Below are positions 35,926 through 47,165 of a stretch of 64,000 nt of DNA, in pieces. The DNA is taken from assembly GCF_020921035.1 (NCBI RefSeq), contig NC_063151.1, positions 33,362,934 to 33,426,933 of the forward strand, read 5' to 3'. The DNA comes from Rhodamnia argentea (taxonomy: Eukaryota > Streptophyta > Magnoliopsida > Myrtales > Myrtaceae). The notes beneath the pieces are model-generated. The model saw nothing but the letters and a program-made list of their open reading frames with translations, searched no databases and was not told where the DNA came from. A program made the position numbers and the translations under genes. The stretch's first letter is position 1, and each line of letters begins with the position of its first letter.

Positions 35926-36547
35926 TCTGAATGATTTAGCAAAAGAGAGAGGGCGGGGAGTGAGAGGACGGTGGTGATGAGGAGGACCCCATCCATTGGG
36001 GAGGAAAAAGAAAACATGAAAAATAGAAAACGATGAACTTAATCCCAATTCAATTTATGGTTTTCTCTGCATTTGATCTAATTGTAAATTATGACCATGT
36101 TAATTGCAAAGCTTTGATAAGTCGTCGAACTATGAGGAAATTTATCATTTTTTTTGGATGTTCTTTACTTAGAATAATTTACGTAAAAGTAAGATCATAT
36201 TACGAGGCTCACTAGGCATAATAACTCTACATATTTGTGATGCCTCCACTATGAGAGCACTTAGCGGAAGTACAAGATGCATCTCATGGTATATATGCTT
36301 CACGAGAGACAGCATATGCATAAATTCAGAAAGCAAAGTAAAAATATCTGTCATCCAGGGAAAAGAAGATTGTATAATTAATCCATGAATTTACAGGGAA
36401 ATTTCTTTTCGCATAATGTGGAGGAAAGATCTGAAACGCAATACAAAATAACCGGCTCTCGTACAATTTTACGTCAGATACATGAAACGTGGAATCCCAT
36501 CATCGACCATTTAACTAGTTCCCATGTCCTCTTCCTGCGAGATTTTT

Positions 36548-36571
36548 CAGCAGCAGCAGCAGCAGCAGCAG
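36548..36571. repeat. (CAG)n run, unit A
   Basis: Eight CAG triplets. The same landmark has five triplets in unit B (45783-45797), four in unit C (53124-53135), and about five, interrupted, in unit D (58525-58544). Copy-number differences between paralogues show that the run has changed since duplication. A 20-base A-run follows at about 36769. Confidence 0.9.
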
Positions 36572-38055
36572 TTCGCTCTTATCTGACAAGATTCCATGCA
36601 GACAACAACATGGAACCTAACCAAACCTCACCCTCCAGGCCACCAGAGGATATCGCACAGGGACATCCACCAGAACTTTCTCACCTTCGTATCGGCGGGG
36701 CCAATGAGATGTCTGGTGCAGAGGCTCTCTTGTCCTCCCCAGTGCCTCGCGCTGTCATACAATACATTAAAAAAAAAAAAAAAAAAACCCTCAGGATATC
36801 ATAATGATCGTTTGACAGAGACGGAGAGGCAGAGAGAGGGATATCTTACCAGGGATGAAACAGTTTTTTGGTGAATCACTGATCCGATTCTTAATTATAT
36901 GCAAGATCGAAGTATGTGATGTTGAGAATGTGATCTCTGGTGCCACGACTTCAACCAAGGAGAGAGGAGGAGAAAACCAGCGGCTGCAACCCCAATACGT
37001 GTCAACTGTTGAGTGAACTTCCACATAACGGCTTTCTGTTATAAGCGATTTCTGTTATGAGCGAAGGCCAAGATTCCACGTTCTGTTATTTTTGCATTTT
37101 CCCTCTGCTTTCTCTCTGTACATGAGCTGTCGCTCCAGGATTGGTTGAGATCTAATCATGTAATATAAATTGTTGAGGTGCGAGAGAGAATGCGTGCTCT
37201 CAGATGAAGAAAAGCTAGACAAGTTTTCTGCGAAGATGATTAATGGAAGCGTGAATTCATTCTCTGCTATTCACATTCTTCCTTTCCTTCTATATCTCAA
37301 CTTCTCTCATGTGAGACATGATTGTTATATGCGCGTCAAAAAGAGAACTCCAAATATCCAAGTGAAGTATGATGCCTGAAACTTTGTTTCGTAGGCATCA
37401 CAGAGGACTTGCTCCAAAGCACCAAACGATGAAATGTGTCGACTGATTAGATGGCTAGATTGTCAGTGATATTTATCGATGGATACGTGGACGGCAGTTT
37501 CGGAATATTTAACACGCCCATTAGACGTACCCGATAAAACCTTATAGTACGTAGACAAACCTATATTTTCTGCTGAAAGTTTTACTTGGTTACATCGCGC
37601 TCACATCTCTCCGATTACCACTAAAGTAGTTGCCTTTACCATGGATTAGAAAGACTTCCGATAACAATTATAAGTCATTCATCTAGCATACTACTATTTT
37701 ATATGTATCTGAACGAGAGAACAAAAGAACAATATATAGACGAAAAAGTAATGATATGACTTCAAACATTGTATCTCATGGTCATTGCATATATATGAAA
37801 GGTAAATGTAAATTTTAAATATGATAGAAAACGCCTGGAACTCTTCCGTTTCAATTTTTAGAAACTAATCCTTATTTTAAGCTTATATTGAATTTTTTAT
37901 TTGAGCAATGTCCAATTAAAACAAATATTCTTCCATCCATAGTATGTTTCTTTTGACGCATTCCAATTATAAGAGTATGTAGTCTTCATTAATGAAAAAA
38001 AAAAAATTCTATATGAAAACTTATGCTTGAATTGCGGTGATAGTGTCACTAGAAA

Positions 38056-38214
38056 CTAATCAGTCGACACATTTCTCATTTTTGGTGTGAGATTCGCAAG
38101 AAGCAATGTGAAGGAGAGCGAACTTGGTCGTTTGTCCGAGGCCGAGTGCGGCGGGATTGTGTCGATGCAGAGGGGAGAGCAGTGGTTTCGCGGTGAAGCC
38201 ACGATGCACGCCAT
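38056..38214 (-). pseudogene. Duplicated, truncated exon 1 of the uL18 gene
   Basis: Starts at the same ATG as the parent gene and reads MACIVASPRNHCSPLCIDTI, then SASDKRPSSLS, against MACGVASSRTHFSPLCSDTI in the parent. After SSLS the homology jumps. About 108 bp, including the end of exon 1 and its splice donor, are deleted between two GGAG words. The frame then runs into former intron sequence and stops at 38056, giving a 52-codon chimeric frame. The promoter-side sequence (38215-38400) is also duplicated. Confidence 0.85.
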
Positions 38215-38856
38215 CGCCTTCTCAGTTCTGTGTGTGCTCTGCCTGTGATTGTGCTCCCCTCCCTAGTCCCCTCTCTCTCTCTCTCTCATCGCAAAAGAAG
38301 ACGGCAATTTTCGAGATTTTTATTATTACTTTCTTTCTTAGGTAAAACGTTTTTTATTTTTATTTTTATAGAGGGAGAAAAGTAAAAAAAAAAAAAAAAA
38401 TTGCTTCGAGTTGTGTACACCGTGACGCATTTATCATAAGTTTTTTTAACATGAAAAACCTCAAATTAACCCACTGATATCGACCAAAAAAAAAAAACTC
38501 ACTGATATACAATTGCCCTAAATATTTTATTGTGATGTTATAAATCGCCAAACTTATACTTGTTTGACATATTTCCCAAAATCACGTTGTTTTTATTTCA
38601 CATAAGCCATGTAGGCGCCATCATGTCAACATCGTTTGCCCGGCAGATTTTTACCTATGCTTGACGAAACATAAATGTGTCACGCAAGCACAGGTTTGGA
38701 ATTTTTGGTGTCACGGAAAAAAGATTAGGGTGGGTAAATGTGTTATAGTGGACATAGTAGATATAGTTTGGAATTTTTTGTGGTTTTTGCCCTTTGATAA
38801 AATGATAATTATGTGTATATATATAAGCCAATTAGTAAAAGTCCTATGGACTTTTA

Positions 38857-39388
38857 GGCTGCGTTTGGTCGTCCGTATAAAACTCGGGATATGATATGTT
38901 TTATCCTATCCCGTGTTTGACAGGTGTCCCGGATAGTATAATGTTGGATATGGGGGCGATATAACCCGGATAAAAAAATCCTAGGGGAGGGGGTAGGATA
39001 AGGTCGGATAGGATTTCTCTTATCCGTCATATAAAAGCTAACTTTCTTGTCTCATTTGTTTCTATTTTCATTTTATTTATTTATTTTTTTGCAAAGAGGT
39101 TTGAAAATCTAATAAAATGTGTACATTTTCAAGTTTTTTTTTGTGTATGAGAACATTATTTTTATAGTAATAAGATCGGAATATTTCATAGCATCACATA
39201 GGGCATATATGTCATTTATATTGATATACAATTTCTACCAAATGCAGGATAGGATAGGATATGATAATATCCGACTTTAAATCCGTAGTTCACCAAATGA
39301 TGGATAGAATATGGCCAAATCCCTAGATTTCTTATCTTATCCTATCCAATCCTATCCCGACCAGAAATCCCGACAACCAAACGCAGCC
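38857..39388. mobile_element. Tourist-type (PIF/Harbinger) MITE with TTA target duplication
   Basis: A 532-bp element with perfect terminal inverted repeats GGCTGCGTTTGG...CCAAACGCAGCC, flanked by TTA at 38854-38856 and 39389-39391. Subterminal sequence is rich in TATCC/GGATA words arranged as inverted repeats. Units A (about 29712) and C (about 48870) have the uninterrupted site 'ctttaatgtaacc'/'tttaatgtaacc', so the insertion happened after the duplication. It has no coding capacity. TTA duplication and size fit Tourist MITEs. Confidence 0.95.
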
Positions 39389-39940
39389 TTAATGTAACCA
39401 CTAATTACGGTCGTCCTTGTTTATACTTTATAGAGATCAAATAAATTAACTTTTACTTTTCTGCTAGAGTTTTAAATATTATGAAAATTTAATAACCATA
39501 CTAAAACCCTTCCTAAGAAACGAAAAATCTGCATATTTATTTCATCAATTGTGGGACATGTATGCAATTTTACGTGTCAATATTGATATGCTGTGAAAGT
39601 ATCGGGTACTTCGAGCTTTAAAACAAGAAAATATATTCGACACAAGATTTTAAAATAAGCAAAAATTAAAAAAAGAATTCAAAATCAATCCATCTAATAA
39701 TTGTTTAATTAGGGAAAGCATGATAGAAAAAAATGCAAAACTTGCCAATCACAAGAAGTTAACTTGGGCATGCTCGAGGCTCATGTCGCATGTCTCATAA
39801 GCGATAAGCATAATACCACAATGAACTCAATAAGAATTTTGCGCGACTCAAATTCCGTGTTAACATCAATATATTTTAGTGACAAAAAAAAAATACAGTC
39901 AAGGGCAGCTCACTCTTCACATCGAGCCTATTGTATGATT

Positions 39941-40340
39941 TTACATATTGGATACGTTAAAGTATCCCACATCCGTTTGCGCTGCCAGGTGCGAGCTCAT
40001 TCCCAACACATAGCTCGCCGTCCCATTGCTATCCCCGAGTAGGCCACGACGTAGGTCTGAACCGCGGTATTGTCCTGTCACGTAAGGTGCTGCTTTAGGA
40101 GGCTCCGCCGCTTGAGGAGGCTCATCCAGGACACGACCAACGCGAAGCGAGCAAGCCAACGGCGATGTTCACGGATGGGATGACGTCAATAGTGAGATTG
40201 ACCTTGCACACAATGAAGTTGAAGAGGCAGCTGATGAGACGGAACCTCCGTCTTCTTGAAAGCCTCCTCCAACATTATCTTCTTGTCGGCAACTCTCTTC
40301 GCCATTGTTGTTGCCGCTTACCACCTCCAGTCGCTACTCT
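39941..40340 (-). pseudogene. Unidentified coding-like relic, unit B copy
   Basis: The minus strand contains the frame piece FNFIVCKVNLTIDVIPSVN in one frame. Another frame (40159-39941, opening MACSLRVGRVLDEPP) ends QTDVGYFNVSNM and is followed by a stop. The unit C copy joins both pieces in a single frame, so unit B has a shift. The family is not recognised. Confidence 0.45.
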
Positions 40341-40801
40341 CCTTAGCATATCTCCCGTTCTTATCTTCCATGACATCTTTACTAAACGATTTAAGCATAT
40401 ACGTGAAGGGAGATCACATGTATATAAAAAGAACATACATGACGTATATGATGGTTTCCTTCGGCTTCAGGACGGACTAACCAAACACACCATCGCTAGA
40501 CTTGATATGTATGAATTGGGCACACAGGTGGGAGATCATGTTACCTTGAATAAAACGATTTTTCTGGTAAATCACTGATTCGATCATTGTCTTGCTTTTG
40601 GAGCGACGGATCATAATCTCTAGTGAATCAAATGGAGAACAAATTAGATATATCGCTAGATTTTGCCTTAGAGGAAAAGACTAGATGAATTTTGTCGCAT
40701 GGTGGGAGGGCTAGCACAGGAGAGGGGTGATGTGGGGGGACTGATTGTGAGGCTAATTAACCGGGGCAAAGAAGCATGGGGCATAAAAAGATGAAGGATC
40801 G

Positions 40802-41014
40802 TATAAATAGGCAATGTCTTTGCAATACTCATTATTATTGTGGATGCACTTGCATATTTGCATTTAATACACATTTCCATAGTAGTGAATATCATAAATG
40901 GTAGGTCCGGTCAGAATTGTTCAATCCCAAAACGGTGTTGCACATCAATTCATTCGAGAAATTGTCATATACGTGGCGATTCGACGATATTTGACTTTGG
41001 TTTGTTATATGTAG
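40802..41014 (+). promoter_or_regulatory. TATA box, leader and start codon of a thaumatin-like pseudogene (unit B)
   Basis: TATAAAT at 40802 is followed 96 bp later by an ATG at 40898 that opens a 38-codon frame starting MVGPVRIV. It is nearly identical to the unit A module, and the thaumatin-like exon follows 3 kb downstream on the same strand. Confidence 0.5.
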
Positions 41015-41990
41015 GGATTCATGCTTAAAAGCGCACGCATAAACTACTGAGTGCTAAAGGCAATTGAAAGTCTCAAAGGAGTTAATTTTGGTGAAGCGCA
41101 CGCTTCTTCTCCACCGTATTTATAATTGCATTAGACGCATTTGCAATGCCGATCAAACTCATTGATATCGCACCGGTATTATAGTTTGGTATGTTCTCCA
41201 TATATTTGACATTATTTTGGAATTTATTTGTGTAGGATCTAGGCCGTCATAGAAACTTGTACTTTGAGAAGTGTTCGATAATTGAACGAGATAGGGTTGT
41301 TGAAGTCTTTTAGAGTACCAAAGCAATTATTCATCGTATAGAAACAATTCCAAAGTAGTAGAGAATAGAGGGCTAGATATTAAATGTTATATATGTAATT
41401 TGATGGCTAGACGGTAAATGTGTGAACGATGATATGTTATGACAATGTTGTTCATGATCTGATTGCTGTAATTAAGATGCCGGCATATGCTAATTCAGCT
41501 AAATTAAGCAAAAAATACAGCTCATTGTACAATTGAACATAACTGTAGGGTTAGGATACCCACAAAGAAATTTTTCATAAATGAGGCCATCACAATTTAG
41601 GGCGAATGTTATCTGCACGAGTTGGATTTTAATGGGAATAATATGGGTTACTCCCATTTTTGGTATGGATACACTTGCCATATATATAATACATTCTCAA
41701 AATGGCAAATCGTATAATTGGCAGGTGACAATATGATTGATATACTGCACAAACATGGCAATGCACATTCCCGATTATTTCTTAACTATACGAGAAAAGT
41801 AAAACCAGCCGTTAGATTGTTGATAATTTGTACTCAGTCAATATCGTAAGCACACAAAATTGAGGGAAAAATCCCAATAAAGACCTAAAAGGGGGTCACT
41901 TTCTCAAAAAAAGATCTAGAGTGAGCTTTGTCTCAAATAAGGGTATGAAATTGCCAACTCTGCCTCAAGTAAGGACTTGAGCTCATTGGT

Positions 41991-42586
41991 CAAAGGTTTG
42001 CTGGCCAACATTTTCTAGGGACTAGAACTGGGGTAATTTTGTTTGAAATTTATGATGGGGATAAAATAGAGAAAGGGATAATGCCATGAAAAACTCTAAA
42101 CCGATGCACTCGTGAGAAATTATTCCAAATTAATTTTTTAACCACAAAAAATTCAATACCAATAAATTCATGACAAATTTAGCACAAACTAATTTTTTTT
42201 ACCATAAAAAACCCAAACTAGCATACTTGGGATAAATTAACCAAAACTAATTTTTTATGCACCAAAAACCCTAAAGCAATACATTTGTCAAAGATTTGCG
42301 GGCCAACATTTTCTAGGGACTAGAACTAGGGTAATTTTGTTTGAAATTTATGATGGGGATAAAATGGAGAAAGGGATAATGCCATGAAAAACTCTAAATC
42401 AATGCACTTGTGAGAAATTATGCCAAATTAATTTTTTGACCACAAAAAATCTAATACCAGTAAATTCGTGACAAATTTAGCACAAAATAATTTTTTTTAC
42501 CACAAAAAACCCAAACTAGCATACTTGTGATAAATTAACCAAAAATGATTTTTTATGTACCAAAAACCCTAAAGCAGTACATTTAT
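41991..42586. repeat. Tandem duplication of about 298 bp specific to unit B
   Basis: The segment starting 'caaaggtttgctggccaac' at 41991 is repeated, with a few changes, starting 'caaagatttgcgggccaac' at 42289. Both contain 'attttctagggactagaact', 'gataatgccatgaaaaactc' and 'ccctaaagca(a/g)tacattt'. Units A and C have one copy. The duplication includes the left part of the family 1 element. Confidence 0.9.
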
Positions 42587-42985
42587 GACAAATTTACCAT
42601 TCATTAATTTTCGTAAAAATGAGTTAATACCACGAAAAACTCCAAAATGATATACATGTGATAAATGAAGGGTAAAAATTTCAAACTGGTACACCCATTA
42701 ACTACCACGTGTTATGTAACTCAGTAATTTGACGGTAAAATTTAATGAAAACTAACGGTGGGTAAATTTGTTACATGTGTATCAATTTGAGGTTTTTGGC
42801 AATAAAAAAATTAGTTTGGGATAAATTTACTACATGTATACCAATTTGAGGTATTTTATGGTAAAAAAATTAGCTAGAGATAAATTTGTTACAAGCATAC
42901 CGGTTTGGTTTTTTTTTTGTGGTAAAAAAATTAGTTTGAGTAAATTTGTCATGAGATTTCGAGTTTTTTGTGGTATTAACTCATA
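42070..42985. mobile_element. Family 1 inverted-repeat element, unit B copy, enlarged by a tandem duplication
   Basis: Orthologous to 33240-33860. Starts 'gggataatgccatgaaaaac' and ends 'gttttttgtggtattaactc'. It is about 300 bp longer than the unit A copy because of the duplication at 41991-42586. Confidence 0.65.
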
Positions 42986-43118
42986 CAAAAAATGCCCATT
43001 TTGAATTGGAATTAGGTTCTTCTTTTCCAATATTTTCATGTTGTCAAGTTCATCATTTCAAAATTTTCAAGTTTCTTCTTCTTCTTCCCCAATGGATTGC
43101 ATCCTCCTCATCATCATT

Positions 43119-43815
43119 GGGAGAATTACCAAATAAGTCATAAAACTATTGCAATTGTGCCAATGCAGTCATAAACTTTTTTTTTTTAGTCAATCGAGTC
43201 ATAAATCTTTTGCATTTGTGCCAAGTTAGTCTATCCGACCAACTTTAGTAGGATGACTGGCGTTAACGTAGACGCCGGTTGGCGCCGACATTGACGTCGA
43301 CGCTAATGTGAACAGTTTTCAACAATATTTCAATATTTTTCAATTAATTTTAGTTATTTTTATATTTTATTTTCTTTATCTTTTTTTTTTTCCTTCCATC
43401 CCTTCTTCTTCCCGACCGGCCAAAGGCGAAGGTTGGCTCAACCTTGCCGGCCTCTAGCGAGCTTGGCCATGCAAGCCACTGGTGACCTCGTCGTGGCTAG
43501 GCGAGGCCGACCTTGCACAGTGATGGAGAGGCTCGCCCTCATCAGCCTTCACCTTTGGCCGGTCGTTGAAAGAAGAAGGGAGGGAAGAAAAAAAAGAAAG
43601 AGAAAGAAAAGGAAAAAAAATAAGATTTTTTTTTTAAATATTAAAATTTTATTAAAAATTGTCCATGGTAACACTAGCTAGTTAGATGGACTGAATTAGC
43701 ACAATTATAAAAGGTTTAAACTGAATTGATAAAAAAAAATTTTATGACTGAATTGACAAAAAAAGGTTTAAGACTGAATTACAATAGATTTAGAACATTT
43801 TTTTATAGTTTTTCC
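43119..43815. mobile_element. Family 2 long-inverted-repeat element, unit B copy
   Basis: Orthologous to 33983-34640, in the same position upstream of the thaumatin-like exon. Arms read 'aagtcataaaactattgc' on the left and 'ggtttaagactgaattac' on the right. The GC-rich core has diverged more than the arms. Confidence 0.65.
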
Positions 43816-43983
43816 TATCACCATTCCCGTTGTCTCTCTCCCCGCCCTCTCTCTTCAGTCAAGTAAATCATTCAAACCTAAATAAAAAATTCGTCTTTTT
43901 CATTTCTCTCAAATCGTTATGCAAATTCCTTTAGACCCGTTTCTTAGTTTTCTGTAAAAATTTTCAATTACACAGACTCGCAG

Positions 43984-45160
43984 AAGTGCACACGGCTTCC
44001 TTCAAGATCGTTAACAAGTGCCGCCACACGGTCTGCCCCGGCTTACTCTCCAGCACCAACACTGCCCAACTCCCCACTACTGGCTTCCCCTTTCGCAACA
44101 ATGTGTCCCGGACCATTCCCATCCCTAAGTCCCGGTTGGGTCGGACCCTCTATGTTCAAGACTCCACCAGCAGGTTTGCCTGCGCACGGATGACTACGGC
44201 TCCGGAAAGTGAGAGTGCGCCGGCATCCGTGCCAAGCCACCAACCACGCTCACTGAGCCACCCTAAACGACGCTGGCAGTATGGACTTGTACGGCGTCAG
44301 CCTGGTCGATGGGTACAATCTCCCTATGCTCATGGTGGCAGCGCTGGTAGGTGCTTGGTCTTCCTAAAAAGTGTTGGAAAGATACATTAGATAATATGAA
44401 AAATAAGAACAGTTGTAAATTTGTTGGAAAAGATAAGAAAATAAAATGAAATTGTCTGAGGTGTGTAAGTACCGTCCTTAAGGATAATTCCACCCTTGGA
44501 GTATGAAATTCGGTGCGATGGGCTTTTAGCAACTATCCTTCTAAGATATAATAGATCTTCTTCTAGACTCCGCATCGAATATTAGAAGGAACATGAACAA
44601 TGTTAGATGCATAATCCTACAAAAAGAAAATGAAAAAAGGGAAAATTTCTCTTTATATGCAGAGTATCTATAAGGGATGTGATTTGAAGTTTCTATTCAA
44701 ACTAAAGAAAGAGACGTTATAAATCAATTAAAAGGATGATCAATATAAAGCCATACCAAATGATGGGCTTTTACGAAGAAAACGTTACAAAGCCCTTATA
44801 AAGCTATTATACGGTTATTACGAAGCTGTTAGAAAATCGTTATATGACTGTTGAAAATCCGTTATATGATTGTTGCAAAACCGTTACATGACGATGGCTT
44901 TCATGGTTGTCATAACAACTATCAAGGTTTTATCTATTTCGAAACTGCTGAAATATCCAAAACACGGCTCGTGCCCGGCTGAGTTGAGGGTGGTGAGTGG
45001 AACTGGACGAGGAGGAACATGGCGTCCTGGAGAGCGTGCGAGGCTTTTGGCGACCTGCAGTATTGTTGCAGCCATGAATACTCGACGCCCAACACATCTC
45101 ATTCATCGGGATACTTGCTCTTTTATGCTTTCTCACACTTGCTCTTTTTGTTCTTGGATT
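43984..45160 (+). pseudogene. Thaumatin-like protein (PR-5 family) pseudogene, unit B
   Basis: The first exon relic (43984 to about 44370) follows a CTCGCAG acceptor and reads VHTASFKIVNKCRHTVCPGL, then LPTTGFPF and SRTIPIPKS. Downstream family words, VQDSTSRFACA and later GVSLVDGYNLPML, survive with shifts. The second (about 44950-45160) starts CPAELRVVSG and continues to ACEAFGDLQYCCSHEYSTPN, then stays open into 45267. The canonical cysteine after the P-N-T position is lost. This copy is closer to a working gene than unit A but still carries frameshifts in the middle. Confidence 0.85.
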
Positions 45161-46222
45161 TGAATGATTTACCTAGCAAAAGAGCTAGAGAGGGTGCGGA
45201 GCGAGAGGACTGTGGTGATGAGGAAGACCAGATCCACTGGGGAGGAAAAAGAAAACATGAAAAATAGAAAACGATGAACTCAATCCCAATTGGATTTATG
45301 GTTTTCTCTAAATTTAATCTACTGTAAATTATGACCATACTAATTGCAAAGCTTTGATATGTCGTCGAACTATGAGGAAATTTATCATCAATTTTGGATG
45401 TTCTTTAGTTAAAATAATTTACGTAAAAGTAAGATCATGTTGTGAGACTCGCTAGGTAGAATAACTCTACACATTTGATGCCTCCATTATGAGAGCTCTT
45501 AGCGCGAGTACAGGACGTATCTCATGGTATATATGCTTCACGAGCGAGAGCATATGCATAAATTCAGATAGCAAAGTAAAAATATCTATCATCCGGGAAA
45601 AAGAAAATGGTATCATTAATCCAAGAAGTTATGGGGAAATTTCTTTTTGCATAATGTGGAGGAAAGATCTCACAGGTCATACAAAATAATCGGCTCTCGT
45701 ACAATTTTATGTCAGATACATGAAACGTGGAAACCCATCGACCATTTAACCTGTTCCCAGGTCCTCTTCCTCTATACTTTTTCAGCAGCAGCAGCAGCTC
45801 GCTTTGATGAGACAGAATTCCATGCAGACAGCAACATGGAACCTAAGCAGACCTCACGCTCTCCAACCCACCAGAGGATATTGCTCGGGGGCATCCACAA
45901 GAATTCTCAGCTTCATATCCGTGTGGATGCTGAGATGGCTGATATAGGGACTGCAAAGGAGCGTGATGCGCTCCTCCATATCCACGTGATTTTTTGGTGA
46001 ATCACCGATCCAATTCTTAATTACATGCCAGGTCGGAGTATGCGAGACATGATTGTTAGATGCATCAAAAAGAAAATTCCAAAGATTCCAGTGAAGGATG
46101 ATGCCTGAAACTTTGTTTCGTTGGCATCACACAGGATTTTCTTTGAAGCACTTAAAAGGACTAGTAAAAAAGAAGAAGAAATTCACTTGGCTACGGTGTG
46201 GAGCCCCAAAGATGAAGGGCAC

Positions 46223-46349
46223 TATAAATAGGTAAATAATTAGTCATGCTCATTGTTGTTGTGGATACACTTGCACAATTTGCATTTAATATGTTTCCAT
46301 ACTAAGGCAGATTATCATGGCAAGTTTTGTTAGAGTTGGTTTTCTCTAG
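46223..46349 (+). promoter_or_regulatory. TATA box, leader and ten-codon frame (second module of unit B)
   Basis: TATAAATA at 46223, leader 'gtggatacacttgcac', then ATG at 46317, 94 bp from the TATA, encoding MASFVRVGFL followed by TAG. The equivalents in unit C (53772) and unit D (59200) encode MAGFVRVGFL and MVGFVRVGFL with the same stop. Confidence 0.5.
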
Positions 46350-46924
46350 AAGCGCGACCATGTACACCTCCTTGGCGATTAACTAACTATTTGAGAAAAT
46401 CAAAATATAGAACGCTAGATTGTCGGTAATTTTGATGGATGGATAAGTGGACGGCAGTTTCGTAATATACAACATGCCCATCAGATGTACTAGATAAAAC
46501 CTTATAGTACATAGACAAACCTCTATTTTCTGCTGAAAGTTATAGTTGGTTATACCGTGCTCACACCTCTTTCCAATTAAACATTAAAGCGGTTACATTT
46601 ACCATTGTTAAGAAAGATTTCCGACAAAAATTATAGCTCATTCATCTAACATACTACTATTTGATATGGTTTCTGTACGAGAGAACAAAAGAACAATATA
46701 TAGACCTAAAAGTAATAAATACATTTCAGAAATTGTATCTCATGGTAATTACATATTTATGAAAAATAAATATAAAATTTGAAGAAGATTGGAAACACCT
46801 AGAACTTTTTTAATTACAATGTTTAGAAACACTTTTCTGTGGAAAATTATTTTTCCAATTAAATTTGTCATCTTGGTAAAATATAGAACGAAACACTTTT
46901 TTTTTTTTTGGTTGCTATGTTGAT

Positions 46925-47165
46925 CACATAAAATCGAAAATTGCTCTATCAATACTATTGCATAGCGTTCAATTTAGTCCCGGACTTCCAAATTCTGTGA
47001 ATGTAGTCCTAAACCTTTATGCTAAACATTAATGTAGTCTTCTGACTAATTTTGGCATGAAAATACTGACTTTAGGAAAAAATTGACAAAATCGAAAAGT
47101 TTAAAACTAAATTGACATTTGTACAATAGATTTATGATTAATTGGACAATTCCTCCATAGAGAGG
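46925..47165. repeat. Internally deleted family 4 inverted-repeat element
   Basis: Matches both ends, but not the middle, of the fuller element at 54515-55222: 'gtagtcctaaacctttatgc' and 'taatgtagtcttctgac' on the left, 'gacatttgtacaatagattt' and 'ttggacaattcctcc' on the right. Confidence 0.6.

Larger units (their letters stand above)
28793..38035 (+). repeat. Tandem segmental duplication, unit A
   Basis: This is the leftmost unit of a direct array. It starts within intron 1 of the uL18 gene, 101 bp from exon 1, and ends near 38035, where the next unit begins. Shared landmarks, in order, with their unit A positions: uL18 exon 1 (28894), an unidentified minus-strand block (30690), TATA/leader module (31444), a block ending 'agagtaccaaagcaattatt' (32495), family 1 and family 2 elements (33240, 33983), thaumatin-like exons (34777, 35725), a CAG run (36548), and 'ggatacgtggacggcag' (37478). 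The same order is seen in units B and C, and partly in D. Confidence 0.85.
38053..46860 (+). repeat. Tandem segmental duplication, unit B
   Basis: Begins with the sequence homologous to 28793 onward ('aaactaatcagtcg') and ends in the block homologous to the end of unit A (about 46860). Landmarks: uL18 exon 1 relic (38056-38214), minus-strand block (39941), TATA modules (40802, 46223), family 1 and family 2 elements (42070, 43119), thaumatin-like exons (43984, about 44950), CAG run (45783). Between 38300 and 39760 the homology to 29160-30100 is continuous apart from the MITE at 38857-39388. Confidence 0.85.

Noticed and set aside
36385..36804. 139-codon frame with a polyalanine run (unit A), and counterparts in units B to D
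   Set aside because: The frame is not conserved between the paralogous units: length, stops and amino acids differ. The Ala run is just the CAG microsatellite read in one frame.
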